A stretch of 64,000 bases of DNA from Neodiprion pinetum (lineage: Eukaryota > Arthropoda > Insecta > Hymenoptera > Diprionidae): NCBI RefSeq assembly GCF_021155775.2, contig NC_060232.1:30387922-30451921 (forward strand), written 5' to 3'. Positions 38,108 to 51,799 of this stretch are shown here, one piece after another (position 1 is the stretch's first letter; each line of letters starts with the position of its first letter). A program made the position numbers and the translations under genes. The notes under the pieces are model-generated. The model made no database searches. It saw only the letters and a list, made by a program, of their open reading frames with translations, and had not been told where the DNA came from.

Positions 38108-41100
38108 ATGCCACACGTTACAAGAAAATGGGAACTCTTTCCTGGCAGAAATATATTTTGCTGTGATGGACGAGTTATGATGGCGCCGCAAACCAGCGTC
38201 TTTTACGTCACTGTGTGTTTGATCGCTGGGACTAGCGGATTATTCTTTGCATTTGAGTAAGTCATGTACACTGGATTTAGGGGTATGCTCAATTGAGTTA
38301 GGAATACTTTAGAGAGTCCAGCCCTCCAACGTTTGTTTTGTTTGTTGATGTTGATGTATTTGAGTGATTAAATCAGCCATTGCCGTGGATCTGTAGATAG
38401 CGGATAATAATGTTCTAGAGCTTTTGCTCTTTATAATTATCCGGAATATGGCAACAGACAGAATTCAATTAATAATCCAATTTTAGAAAACAAGATGTTG
38501 AGAGTTTTCAACAATGACATAATGAAGACATATTTTCAGCTGTCCCTTTTTAGCTACCAACATAACTCCTGCAATACCAGTCATCGGTGGGCTACTTTTC
38601 ATATTTGTCATGTCTACACTGTTTCGGACAAGTTTTAGTGATCCTGGTGTCATTCCGAGAGCGACACCTGACGAAGCTGCGTACATAGAGAAGCAAATTG
38701 GTAAGCAAATTTTGTAACATTACCCTTTGTTTGCAAAGATAATTTACATCTAATTTAAAATGTATAATCGTTCCTTTGTAATTTATTTACGCCATGAAGA
38801 AATACTTAATATTGTAAAATTGTATCCTATAAATATCAGAATCAAAATAATTGGCTAGTGAATTCTGTTTAGAGGGTCAATGTTGAAGCGTAATATGTCA
38901 TAGTATTAGTGTTGTACAATCAGCAGGGAAGTGACGTGAGTTTATAGACAAGTAAACTGCTATCAATGCCTTATCAGTGTCATGCGTGATCTGATTACAT
39001 AGGTTTAGTTGGATACTTCATATCTAGGTTTGGCACGTATATGATAAAAGAGGATACATAATGAACCAGCATGTTCGAACCCTTGATAGCTACTTATACG
39101 AGATTTGCTCATAGTAATCTTGTAATTATGAAAACAGAAAGTATGGTATAATTCTCACGGCAAAAGTTTAATAATAACAAAAATTCTTTTTACTGCAATT
39201 TAAAAAGATGCAAGTTTTAGAACATCTTTTGATACTATGACAGAAATTTACAATCAAATAAAAGATTTTTTTGTTTTTCAGAAGTACCTAACAATGATAA
39301 CTCACCAACATACCGTCCTCCACCTCGGACGAAAGAAGTTTTAGTTAAAGGACAGCCTGTGAAATTGAAATACTGTTTCACTTGTAAAATATTCAGGCCA
39401 CCTCGAGCCTCGCATTGTAGCTTATGTGACAACTGTGTGGGTATGTATAATTATGTCGATTCATCGTGACAGAAGCATTGTTCAAAAGTTTGACCAAATT
39501 AAATAATAAATAATGCATAAGGATAATGACTATGTTAGACAATCATTCAAGAAAGAACTTTATGTAGGCCTAGTTTGATTATATTATATTTTTTCACATT
39601 GTAGAAAGGTTTGATCATCACTGCCCATGGGTCGGAAACTGTGTGGGGCGAAGAAATTACAGATATTTCTATGCCTTTATTGTATCGCTGGCGTTCCTAT
39701 GTGTTTTTATATTTGCTTGTGCAATTACTCACCTCATAATGCGTAAGTAGCTCATATTTATTTTTCAAATCTTTAACGTCATTTAGCCCATTGGCAGCGA
39801 AATTCTATTATGTAGGAATTGCGAACATTTTTTTAAACTCTTTTTGGGGCTAAAGTTGTAGTTTTCAATTTGGTTTTAAGAAACTGAAACATATTTATTA
39901 AGTTTGGCATTACTGATTACTTTTCATTTCAACGTATTAAAACCAAATAATCATCCTTACAGTCACAAGAGATAATATAGCGTTCCTAGATGCTGTAAAA
40001 GTATCTCCTGGTAGCGTGGTCGTTGGTGTCGTTTGTTTTTTCTCCGTTTGGAGTATTTTGGGACTTGCAGGGTTCCACACGTACCTGACAACTAGCAATC
40101 AAACTACAAATGAAGATGTAAGTCAAAGTTGAAGACCAATAATTATGTTCAAAATAAAATTCCCCAATAAGAAATCCCTGATAATTACCCTAATCATTTT
40201 TTCTGTAATTTGTTGCATTAATACAGTTCCATGTTTCAGATAAAAGGTTCATTCACCAGTAAAAGGGGGCAGGAAAGTTTTAACCCATACAGTCAGGGCA
40301 ATGTGTGTGGAAACTGTTTTTACGTTTTGTGCGGACCAGCACCTCCAAGCCTTATTGGTATTTTCATTACTTACAATAAACTGAATATTTCATCACTTAT
40401 CAATTACTCTTAATGTGAATTCGAAAATAAGATTTAGAAGAATTACACAGAAAGTATAATTTGGCAAAGCATGAAATGTACGCAAATATTCCAGATCGTA
40501 GGGGTATAGTGACTCCGGAATATAGAGCCGAGCAAGAAAGAGGCGGAGATGAAAATGTGATCGTTAATAACAAAACGTATGGTACTGTTAAAACTGTACA
40601 GCCCCAGGTAAATTGAGTTGTAATATTGCACTTATGCGTAATTGTAGAATATGTCTAAGTTATAGAGTTCAAGAAATATGGAGTTACTTCTATATAATCC
40701 TTACCTTTGATGCATTTGCCCTTTCACTGCCAAAAACAATACTTTTTCCTCCATGAAACTTCAATTCTTCAAGATATGATTGTTATATTTTTCATCTGTG
40801 TTTTGTAGAACTGCATGGTGCTCTCAAAATAGTATTTAACTGTATGAAAAAAATATCTGATTTAGTATATTTATTATAAACATTTTCATTGAAGTGCATA
40901 AATGAGAAGTTTTATTGTTTTATAAACTGAACGTTCGAAAAAATTTCAGTTGAATGGCATAGGCGTATTCACAAATCCAAGCAACGAGGTTTCAGGCTCA
41001 ATAAATAATTTGAGTACTGCTCAACACTCTCCGCCTCAAGGTCGACGGATAGAATCAATCAACGGTGAGTTAACACTTTTAAAATATCCTTCGCGTTACC

Positions 41101-43632
41101 CTGAAGATCTTCCTAGGTACCCTCGGCAATGTGTCAATGATACATATGCACAAAAATATCAGACTAGAAGATGTTCCCAAGACCATACTAAGTATGCCAA
41201 GTACAATGAAATAGATAGGTTTAATTTAGAATTTCAGAAATACCCATATAGGTGCGAAGAGAATTTGCAAAAATACCCTCAAAGATGTAGTGACGAATAC
41301 AATCGGTGTTCTGACATTAACTTGATACACAACCGATATACAGGTGATCATAAATATCCTGTTGATTTACAAAAATATCCGCAAAGATATTCGGAGGATC
41401 CGCTGAGGTACAAATGTGAGGAACTTAAGAATTATCCAGATTTACAAAAATTTCCCCAGCGATATTCTGAGGATCCCTTGAGAATTTCTCATACGGGGCA
41501 TAGCTTGAAATATAATCACTTGCGATGTTCAGATCATAATCTCAAGTATCCTTTATCAAAAAGTATATTGCCTGCCAAGATTTTGGGAGCTGGTGGAATT
41601 CCTATGATAGGCCAGACTGCAATTGGGCTTGTAGTTAACAGATTTGGTTCAGGGCCTTTAACCAGCGATATGTCTTTTACTGGAAATTCAATATGCGCTA
41701 GCGAAAGCACAGAAGAAGATCTATTAAATCAACGATTTATTATGAGCTCCATGAGTGATACAGATGATATTTAACACACGATGTAAATTATATCTTGAGT
41801 TTGAGATCTATTGTTTTTATAGTTTATAGTTAATGGATGCTCCTAATGTCGAGAGGAACCTGTGGCCGATTAAATCGTAGTTTATTAATCAAGGCGTTAG
41901 AAAATCTAATTTGTAATGCTTAGACTGATTTTAGATCCTCACTTTTTTGTCAATGATGGTTCCAGAATTAGGTATTTTTAAAGAATTTTATAGGCGTATC
42001 TAATATTAAAAAATGATACATCGCTTCACTTATTTTTGCAATTATACAGACAAGGTTTTCATAATTTTTATACTTAAAAAACAAAAGGTCTAGTTATTTT
42101 ATTATTATTATCGTTATTTAAGATTGGATTGCTAAATAGTGATGACAATACATATTATCAACTCGAAAGAAATAATCAATACAATCATTGTCACTACTGA
42201 TATAAAAGATTTTATAATAATATTATAGGTAATAAAAAGTGGATTAGGTATTTTGTTTTCCAACAAGTTTCTCATACAACTTTAGAATTGGTAAACAATG
42301 AACAAACACGAATAATATTGAATGTCCTTAGCGGGAAGGTTTTGAATAAGTAATACAATGAATGAATTACTTATTTTTAGAAGCAGTCAGGTCTTCTGCA
42401 TATGACATATTGAAATCGTCTGTGTTAAAAATTGGGTCAATATTGAAACTGAAACTTCTAAACCTACATTTGTGTGTGTAATGCAATAATTATTAACATT
42501 TCTTTTCCTAAATTAAACTATAGCCAATCTCCATTGAAATCACAATCGTATTGAGCAGTGGACTATTCTTATTGACATATTAACATTACCCAGTATTAAG
42601 TTAGATCAAACATGGTTACTTGCAGAACTGGTTCAGAAATAAACATTTTGTTCGGATATTTAGTAATATTCATCCTGTATCAAACTGATGATAATCTAAG
42701 TCACTTAGAACGTAGACTTTCATGTAGTAATAACTCATCAAAATGTCTTTCTTTGTTATTCCTAATTACGTCCCATAATCGAGGGCTCGGTACATGCATT
42801 TCGGTAAGTTTATTATTTTCACTTCAAGGCTTCCATTTGTGTTCTCTTAACACACGAGTGAAATTGTGTTTAATTAATTGTTACTAAAACGTTTCCTAGC
42901 CGATCGTATATTCGTCTTATGAACATGATTTCTTTTGCTATGCAATTATTATTTAATAACGACCGCTCGTGTGGGGTGTAACTAATCAACGTATTGTGAT
43001 TTATCAATTTTGTATTGTGTTTCATACATACCTATATTTAATATCTTCAAATTAAGGCTGTGTCGAATGATTCAGTCTTACAGTTTGATGTTTAATGTTT
43101 CGTTAGGAATTTTCAAAGTGATTTTTCAATAATGCATATTTTAGAATAAAGATAGTACATTCATATAAGTAGACATACAAATTCACAGTATCACATAGCT
43201 ACTTCATTATGAGATGACTTAATTGCTGATTATCAGAAAGTCAAATATTTGATACTCATCTGATACAGATTAAGAGAGACTAAAGTATCATAGCAAAAAT
43301 GCAACATATTTTCTTAATCAACATCTTTTTTTTTAGGTAGCACTACAAATAGTGTAAGCCAGCTTGTCTCCAACGAAATCCCCTTAGCGTCACTTAGCTT
43401 GATGCCACTGGATATCGATGAAGTAGCACCATTACCTTCTCGCCAGAACACTTCGTCAATAGACACGTCGATTATCCCGCCTGTAGCTGTAACAACGCCA
43501 TTATCTGCGTCTAGGCTCAGGTTGCTGCAGGATACTACAATGATTGAGTCAGCTCTAGATTTAGACTCATTGGAAGAAGCTAGCGTAGGTCGAGGTAGTC
43601 AAGCAGGTCTCATTAAATTAGGTGCAGTTTGA
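38108..43632 (+). CDS. app: DHHC palmitoyltransferase, approximated / ZDHHC14-18 type
   Basis: Exons 38108-38256, 38540-38700, 39282-39440, 39605-39742, 39963-40117, 40240-40357, 40495-40607, 40950-41064 and 43337-43632 all join in phase to 467 residues. The enzyme S-acylates cysteines of membrane proteins; fly approximated acts on Fat/Dachs planar-polarity and growth signalling. Four membrane spans are visible (about 31-49, 67-84, 173-200 and 216-240). The Cys-rich domain YCFTCKIFRPPRASHCSLC leads to the catalytic DHHC (160-163) in ERFDHHCPWVGNCVG. A TTxE-like TTNED and the NPYSQGNVCGNCF PaCCT-like motif follow the last span. The first exon (MPHVTRKWELFPGRNIFCCD) and the SDPGVIPRA block match the ZDHHC9/14/18 subgroup. 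The symbol is by family likeness. An alternative long tail is listed separately. Confidence 0.93.
40950..41774 (+). CDS. app: Alternative extended last exon of the palmitoyltransferase with Lys-Tyr-Pro repeats
   Basis: If the exonic donor at 41065 (AACG|GTGAGT) is not used, the frame runs on for 236 more codons to a stop at 41774, giving a 605-residue isoform. The added tail is rich in Tyr, Pro, Arg and Cys and contains degenerate repeats: KYPSRYPED, KYPQRCSDE, and twice QRYSEDPLR preceded by DLQKYP or DLQKFP. The last two copies are also alike at DNA level (about 44 bp, near 41364-41407 and 41442-41485), so they arose by recent local duplication. An uninterrupted frame of this length in AT-rich DNA supports coding use. 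The tail would be cytosolic and looks disordered. Confidence 0.65.
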   Translation: MNGIGVFTNPSNEVSGSINNLSTAQHSPPQGRRIESINGELTLLKYPSRYPEDLPRYPRQCVNDTYAQKYQTRRCSQDHTKYAKYNEIDRFNLEFQKYPYRCEENLQKYPQRCSDEYNRCSDINLIHNRYTGDHKYPVDLQKYPQRYSEDPLRYKCEELKNYPDLQKFPQRYSEDPLRISHTGHSLKYNHLRCSDHNLKYPLSKSILPAKILGAGGIPMIGQTAIGLVVNRFGSGPLTSDMSFTGNSICASESTEEDLLNQRFIMSSMSDTDDI

Positions 43633-43639
43633 GTACAGT

Positions 43640-46600
43640 TCTTATTTTAGTAATATTATAATTCGTTATTACTATTTAGCTAATATGCAGGTAATTGTTC
43701 AGAAGAGGTATTATAAGACAGATACAGTCGAGTATTAAAAGATATTTTTTTTTCAATCGTCTTGCATCAATGAAATGGAATTTAATCAGAATTTTCATAA
43801 CTCGCTGATAATTTCATCATTGATCTATTCCTTCACTTACGCCACTTGCTTCACTGGAATTTTTTTTGAAATGAGCAATTGAAGGATTACCTGATTGAAG
43901 GAATAGCACCTGTAGTGCACTATATTTGCTTACAAGATGACAGGCTTGCCTTCAGTGTCACAATTTAGAAATAATTTCAGTGGTAAACATTTTTCGTTAA
44001 TGATCTCAGTATCTAACTCAACGAATCGTTCTGAGACACATCACTTTGTTGCGACGCAAAATGGTGCAGTGAAAATTCACAGTTTCATTACCTTCCATAC
44101 TTCGGTAATTCTGCATTTTATACGTACATGATTCCGTTAGTATCTGAATCTTCCAGAATATTACGACTATCTGAAACTTGAAAATATTACATTTCTTGTT
44201 GTACAATAAACTAAGATACGTATGTTAGAGCCGATACCCTCCATTGGGTTCGAACTGCCTGAAAGGTTCAAATTGTTAAATGATTAATAGAATTAATAAC
44301 TTTTGATGAGTGACAGCCCTTCTTGACAATCACCCTGTTCCATAATCGAGGTCTAATTGAATGAAATTGCTGGAGCTTTCTGAATAATGCCAGAACCTGT
44401 ACAATCGTAACATTTTCGTAGTGATTTTGGGCACGGAAAACGGGGTATAAAGATTTGAAGAAGAGCGGATTATTTTTGTAAGATAATTGTGCAATTTTAT
44501 ATAAATTCTTTGTTAGATATTATTGTCATAGTTGATGACGTAAATATGTTGCGATTTGAATCAAGCTGTCCTCCCTTGTTTTCAATGAGCACATAGCGAC
44601 TTTACATTAACGTGATATCATTTAACATTAGTTGATAGTGTAAACAATATTACGAGCTTTGCGTTTAATTGCAGACATCTAAAGTTCCAATTATCAAGTT
44701 GCATGGTTCTGGTACAGTTTCGTAACGAATGTGTTGATAATATTTCTCTCTTAACATGACACTGAAAAAAAGACAAATTCTAAAAGATTGGATTTACGAA
44801 GTTTTTGATGAATTTTTTTCTACGAATATTATCATGCCACAAAACAGATGCTCGTGTAAATAAGTTTACTGTTGTATTGTATTAAACTGATTTACACAGA
44901 TGTCATAAACTTGCATAACCATTAGCCATATACAACGCCCTTGATGATCTCTCTTTGTAAACGAATTGATATAACAAGAAGTAGATGTTAGCTGTTATTA
45001 AAATCAAACTGCATTTCGTTGTATCAGCGCATTAGCGGGTCCGAGTTAAATAATATAAAACGAGACGCAAAGAGAATCCTGAAATCACGTACTTTCGCAC
45101 GTCGAAATATCGAAAAATGTAGATGTTTCAGTTATTTAATCTTATCCAAACTGCTCACACGATCACAGATCTTAAAATTGAAATCCTCTGATTCACGTAC
45201 CATAGCCGGGTGATTTTTTCCCCCCTCTTTAGCTTACGCCTAAAGAGTTGACCATCGTGGGGAAAATAGATAATACGTGATACATGCGATGAGGGATGAT
45301 TTGTGAACAATAATTTTGGCAGTTTTGAAAAGAATGAACAAAATGTTGTAAGACGTGTAAACTTTATTTTTGTTTTACTACTACGAATCGCTCAAATCGT
45401 GAAAAAACTGTGACTCGGACTATTCCTTGAATGCGACGTCATTAATTTGGTCGTATTATAATAGGTATTTAGAAATTTTGGGTAGGAAAATTGAAATGAA
45501 TTTGTCGTTATTTTTGATCATAGAAAATAATGTTGTTAGGTTAATTTTCCCTCAGGTTATTTCATCATATAAATGACCGCAATGATAATTTCTTATTATT
45601 TTGCCAATGTGCATTTTTATTCCTGAGGTTCCAATTGTACAGTTGTAAAGGGAGTGTTGTAAATAGCAGGAGGTTCGAATTTATATGAATGGAAAAGTAA
45701 TTTACCTACCACTAAGAGTCAGTAATAAATAATAAACAAAAAAAAAAAAAAAAAAACAACAATACTCTTCTTTTTTTTTTTAAACATGAAATCGCCACTG
45801 CCTGTTGTTACAAATAATTTGTGCACGAAGGTTGTATGTTAACGTCATAATGTTCAGTAAAATTAACAATACGGATCGTATAAATAGATATGTTTTGAAA
45901 TGCAAAGATATTATACATAATATTCGTATAATTAGGTCGATGAAGGAGCTGTTTTCCTGTACATAAGCTGTCTACATGACTGTAATGTACATAAGTATAC
46001 ATATTGGTATATATATATATATATATATATACATATATCACATACATATATGTATCTATGTATGTATGTATTATTATAAAATAACTGTAATATAATGAGA
46101 ATATGCTAAAAATAATTCGGAATGTGTGAAACGAAAAAATTTTTCACCTCAAATCAATATTGTTCACGTCTATACTCCGTTATCTCGAAATAAGTATGAG
46201 AAATTATTGTTTTCCATGTCGTTATAAAAAGCCATTTGCGCTCAAGTCTCGGTTCTGTATTCCATAAATGTCCAACTTTAGAATTCATTATTAAATATAA
46301 CACGAAATTTTTATTGATAAAATAAGCTATTTCATCCAGTCTAAACTTGTAGACTAGCATTTCGAATTGACGAATCGCCCGACATGGGAAGATGACCTAC
46401 ACAGCATCAGGTCTTGCCTGCTGTGACATGCTCGTGTGTCATTTTAATACGGACAGCTCACAGGAAGCCATGCGGTCCTACGTCACGTTAATTTACATTC
46501 AGATATTCCAGATATTCGGTGTGTGTCGTGTAATTTGAAGAGTGTATTTCTGACCAAGTGATATTCGGTAATTAATATGCGAAGGCTGCGTGACTAACAT

Positions 46601-49580
46601 TTGGATGATCCAGTTGCCAGAACTGTAATGGCCTGCAAATATCACTAAGCGAAGGTATGTTTGCGATCTATGCAATATTGATGCAAGTTTAGTCCTTATG
46701 AATATAATGTTGTAATGAATTGACGATATGTGGTACTAGATAAATTACTATTCAACGAAAGCACGAAAATATCGGAATTGACGTTTTAATTCTAAATCCT
46801 CGAGTTTCGTTGTTTAGAAAAAATTGAGGCGCGAAATTCAAATGTTAGTAAAGGTTCGACGCGACTAAGCTCAGCAGTTCAGAATATCTGGTCATGATAT
46901 TCGCAATTTTCGTATATTAAAAATATAAGTAGTAAATAATTATTATCAACCTTCAGGAAAAAACGAGGTGGATGTTTCGCTGTTGGTAACATTGAATTGG
47001 GGGATTCACTGCACTGTACCGACAATATTTTCGCACTCATCTGTTACTTTCAGTATATCCCGCGAAATGGTCTGCCTTAGGTGTGTTCGATCAAGTATAT
47101 GATGAGATTGAAATATCCGTGACCGCCGTAAACAATTGAAAACCGCAGCCGTCTCCACCTGGAGGTTGAAGATTGAACTAGAAAGAGCGCAGGCGGTCTT
47201 CTTCAATGTGTCCGTTTTCCAGCGCAATGTAATCTATTCCTAGATATTCTAGCAGCGTGAAGCGGTGGCATACTATATGCCTGATTATAATAATAATACT
47301 TAAAAATATTTCACGGGGACAGGCGGAGTTATATTCGTGAGCGTGGCTTGAAGCCAACGACAACAAGTAACGCTTCGGGTATACGGGATTTAACGGAGGC
47401 GTTTCAGTCGCGTCAATAAATAATTTAACAGTCACGATTCTACGAGGCAGAAAAAAAAAAAAAAAAAATTCTGAAATAAATTCGATCGTGATCGCTTTTA
47501 GACTAACTACGTATTTCATCTTCTCCCTGGCGGTTTTTTACGGAAGTCGTAAAACAGAATGTTCCGCAAATTTACTAGCGCGCAAGCGTCGATTATTTCT
47601 GCGGCAATTCGAAATTCATAAAACTGGCTGGCATTGACCATTGAGCACAGTAAGTACTGTGCTCTGCAACTGGCGTTTCATTGACATAGAATATTGCAAC
47701 TCCCAATTTACGGGCTTACGTATCCCGATGGCATTTCGCCCATGCACTATCACTGCAAAGTTATGATCGCTTGCCACTCTACCGTTCTGTCAGACGAACA
47801 AATATACGTATGCGTATACCGCGCATTGAGGAAACACCGTCCGGCAAAATGACGTACATTCTCAAGCGTATCAATTTACGCATTATTTTTTAGAATGTTA
47901 TTGATTTTTCAAAGATCTTATAATCTGCCTAGAGATATTTTATGTATATTTTCTTATTCAAGAAGAATTATGTATTATAAATGTTTACATTACGTTGTAT
48001 TTCTTTGAGCTTAATATTCAAATTTTGTTACTTTGTTAATATCTCGAGAAATATTCTCACGCACCAGTTACTCCTGTTGAATGAATTTTCAACTCAAACG
48101 GAAGTCAAACTTTGAAATTCATGTGTAAATATTTTATTAACTCTCTCTGCTTGGTATTCCGCATATTTCCTGCTTCGTGATGTGTGTCATAAATCTTAAG
48201 AGTTCTACGTAAAATCTGCAGTAATTTCTGAAACCGTCTCTGTGAGATTATTTTCGAAGACGCGGTAGCGGAGTCTCAAGTAATGTTATCTCAGGTGCAA
48301 CGGGCTATAATTCGAAACGCTGCAGAGGAGTTACGTATATGAACGTGGGTAGACTCATTCGAGCTCTGGTTGGCACCTATTTTCCAAAATTTAGCACAAG
48401 GTCCGTCTTTTTACCAGGTCTAAGCGATTTTTAGGCGTCAAAATACTACACGGAACAGAAAAAAATGTCGAGGTAATTAATGAAACGGAAACAAATAGAA
48501 AAAGCAGAAGCCAAAAAATAAAGTTCGTCTAAGATGACATCAAACATATTAGATTTGGCCACCGAGTGGAACCTTCGGTCTTATTTATTGTCCTGATTAA
48601 TACCGTTGTACAAGAGAAAATTGACAATCAGTACATTAATCGTTGTCAAATATTTCTACAGGTTGAATAGATTTATCTTTATCCCAGACATATTTCAACG
48701 TATATTAGGATACGACTTGTGAAATATTGTGCTTCTTACCTTCAATCAGCATCTATTCTGATATCGTTAATAGGCTTTCAGAATTCCAGGCAAAAGAAGC
48801 ACATTGAAATAATCATTATTTTCTATTCTATTTTGCAAAGAATACTTAATTAAACGAACCAAACAATAGTTTGCGTTTGGTATTATTTCTAAAGACACTC
48901 TACTCACGATACAATTCGAAACTCCTGTCCTGGAAATATCGCATAGATGTACTTGCTTTGAAAAATCAAGCAGTTAGTTTACTGTCAGATAGTAAACGAG
49001 TTTAGATTTGCAAGAACGTTGAATGATTTCGCCGGGTCTAGTATGTAACAAGAAGCAAACTGCTGGTGAAAAAATATGATCATCTTCAATTATACAATTC
49101 GTTTTCATGTTCTGTAAAACTTAACGTAAGTAAAGTGATATTTTGTTTTTATTCAAAGAAACAAATTTACGAACATAAACCGGGGTGACGACGAGTTTAA
49201 TGTCAACTAGATACAAACAATGTTGATCTCGTGGGCGGTGTTAACCTGCAGGAAACGAAGGAGCCAGATTTAGTACCTGATCGGAATCCGTCTAACGCGT
49301 CGACTACAAGCTCCGATTCGAAATCGGCTATTTAGTGCAACCCGCAAGGGTACGTAACGTGTGAACGATGGAAGATTTTTGGAATCACCTATCCCACGGT
49401 GAACCTCCTCGACTCGGTGTCGCCTTGCGTCGTCCATTATACGGAAGCGGCCGCGTATACTTATAATATATTTCATTTTTCGCTCTATTTTCGATCTCTC
49501 GCCGGGGTGGGAGAGACAGGAGGAACGGGGAGAGTGCGTCGGGATTCCTCGTGTCTTTCTAGCTGGTTTACCGCATGCCC
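43640..49580. other. Intergenic region before troponin C
   Basis: No coding exon recognised in 5.9 kb. It holds a run of A at 45738-45756, a TA microsatellite near 46009-46030 and an A run around 47451-47468. A segment ending AAGCGAAG|GTATGT near 46655 could be an untranslated first exon. Frames of up to 113 codons lie near 47200-47500 but are low in complexity. Confidence 0.4.
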
Positions 49581-49586
49581 ACAGTG

Positions 49587-49620
49587 TATACATAAACCCG
49601 CCCCGCCGGAGTCCTCTTCA
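49587..49620 (+). promoter_or_regulatory. TATA-type core promoter of troponin C
   Basis: TATACATAAA at 49587-49596 is followed about 25-30 bp on by TCTTCAGG, which resembles an initiator. The distance suits a TATA promoter, and the start codon is about 40 bp further. Strong TATA promoters are usual for muscle structural genes. Not experimentally shown here. Confidence 0.45.
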
Positions 49621-49656
49621 GGTATTTGCCGTCCGTCGTACAACACATTAGCCACC

Positions 49657-51598
49657 ATGGTAAGAGATCCCTTTTTTTTTACCCTATAGACGCAACACCT
49701 CAACAATTATCATTTCGAAAAATCGTGTTCTTCTTATCCGTGACGCGGTACTATATCAGTGCAGACACGCGACGAATCCCGCGGAAAAATTATTTCGGGA
49801 GTGACGGAAAGCCTCCGTTTTTCAATACGAAACATGCACAAGGATACAAGTGCACGTATCCGAGGACGGATTTCCTCCTCATTAGTCGAGATAAATTTAT
49901 TGTACCGTCAAGATCTAATTGCACAATTATTTTTCAATTCGCGACTGCAGTGTCGTACTCAATTTAACGTAACTTGGATTTAATCAACTTGTTTGCTCAT
50001 GTCCATAAATCCATTGTAACGAGGAGAAGGAATGCCGTAGGTCTCGTGATTGTGACCAAAAGTACTGACGGTAAATAGTAATGATTGACGCGGACGCCGA
50101 AGCGGAGAATTGATCCCTTGAAACTTCATCTACTTATTAACTGTGTAGGAGGAGGTGTTAAATCCTTATTACAAAAAACGACACCACTTTCATTGAACCT
50201 TCCGGCGTCATATGTTACTCGAAATTATTCTGGTTGTTGGTTGAATTTTCTATGAAAATCTTTTAACTTGTTCTACAGTACGTAGCAAATTGTGAGTTGA
50301 ATATCATGCAGTTCGTTATGCTGAATATTTTGGCTAGCAGAGTTAAACCAATCTTTCTTGTGTACAATGCAGCAATGAAAGTTGCAAATTTGGTGAAAAA
50401 GTAAATGATCAATTTTATCGGAATGTATTGCATAATCCGCGTACCACATTTTTCCAACCGCACTTCAGATATTTTAGTAGCTGACGTTATTGCTTACCCT
50501 GCTGAATTTAGAAAGGTCGAATATTACCGAAGTTTATTAGTAGCAGTCAATAACTTTGTCAGTCCATTATCGACTTCGCTTTTAAAAACAAATAAGAGGC
50601 GCTCCAGATGAATTGAACGCGTTAATCTACACCGAGCGTATTGGTTTACAGGAGGAAGCTGACCAGAAAATGGCTGTTATGCGCAAAGCGTTCCAGATGT
50701 TCGACACGAGTAAGAGCGGCTTCATTGAGACCCTAAAGATCGCCACGATCCTGAACACGATGGGTCAGCTGTTCGACGACGCGGACCTCAACGCCCTGAT
50801 CGAGGAAAACGACCCAGAGGGTAGCGGAAAGGTGAACTTCGACGGTTTCTGCAACATCGCTGGGCGATTCCTTGAGGAGGAAGACGCCGAGGCCATGCAG
50901 CAAGAACTGAAGGAGGCCTTCCGTCTCTACGACAGGGAAGGAAACGGTTACATCACCACCGCTACCCTCAAAGAGATCCTCGCCGCTCTCGACGACAAGT
51001 TGACCAACCGTGACCTCGACGGTATCATTGCTGAAATTGATACCGACGGTTCCGGCACCGTTGACTTCGATGGTCAGTATTTAGACATCACAGAGTTCAC
51101 TTGAAATCTTACATTAAACTCTGAAAAGAGAAAAAACACCAAGTGCCCAATCAGGTTTCCCAAGTGAGAACACCGATCCCCTAGTTGTAAGATTAGAACT
51201 GCCAAAAATTGATTGTTGAATTTGAAAGACCGAGTCATTCAATGGCACGACCTAACTTTAAAGATTATGCAAGTATCTTGAAAGAAATTCCACGCCGCCT
51301 TTGAATGATCCGTAAACACTTGTGAGACGCCTGACGAAATCGGAACAGGAATCTAAAGTGAAAACGAAGTACCTACACGAGTGTGGAATACCGGGGTCGG
51401 AGAGACTCGTGGGTATGATGAATATCGCACGGCAACTGTTTCTAATTTTGCAACTAGAGACGTTATAAATAACACGCGCGGTTTCGTAGCTTGAGAAATG
51501 TATCCGGGGGTTAAAAATGTATAGCGAATCGTGAAACGAGGAGGTAACATTTGATACGTGTAATTGCAGAATTCATGGAGATGATGACCGGTGAATAA
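49657..51598 (+). CDS. Troponin C, F1 (TnC4)-like isoform
   Basis: Exon 1 contributes only the ATG (49657-49659, donor GTAAGA). Exon 2 is 50652-51072 and exon 3 is 51570-51598 (EFMEMMTGE and stop). Phase closes to 150 residues, normal for insect troponin C; an ATG-only first coding exon is common in these genes. The protein is the Ca2+ sensor of the thin filament. Four EF-hands are visible. Loop I (19-30) ends in Lys, loop II (55-66) ends in Gly and loop III (95-106) ends in Thr in place of the position-12 Glu. Only loop IV (131-142, DTDGSGTVDFDE) is complete. A single functional site IV is the hallmark of the F1 isoform of stretch-activated insect flight muscle, so I assign this type. The FQMFDTSKSG and NTMGQLFDDADL blocks also fit, from memory of the family. 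Confidence 0.92.
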
Positions 51599-51756
51599 GG
51601 ATCGTGGCCAACGTCTTCGGTTAATTAATTCCCGTGCCAACAAGCGTTCAGAGATCTTTACGCCCAAGTAACATCGACAATGATCCGGCATAAAGCCAGC
51701 CGAAAGCCCGGAGAGCTGCACTGCCAGCGACTCCTGCACGAGTGTTGGTTCCGTTC

Positions 51757-51762
51757 AATAAA
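51757..51762 (+). terminator. AATAAA poly(A) signal of troponin C
   Basis: A canonical hexamer 159 bp past the troponin C stop codon. Other hexamers follow, so alternative ends are possible. Confidence 0.5.
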
Positions 51763-51799
51763 CGCATATACCTGTCAGCGGCATACTTCTAGCGTGATC

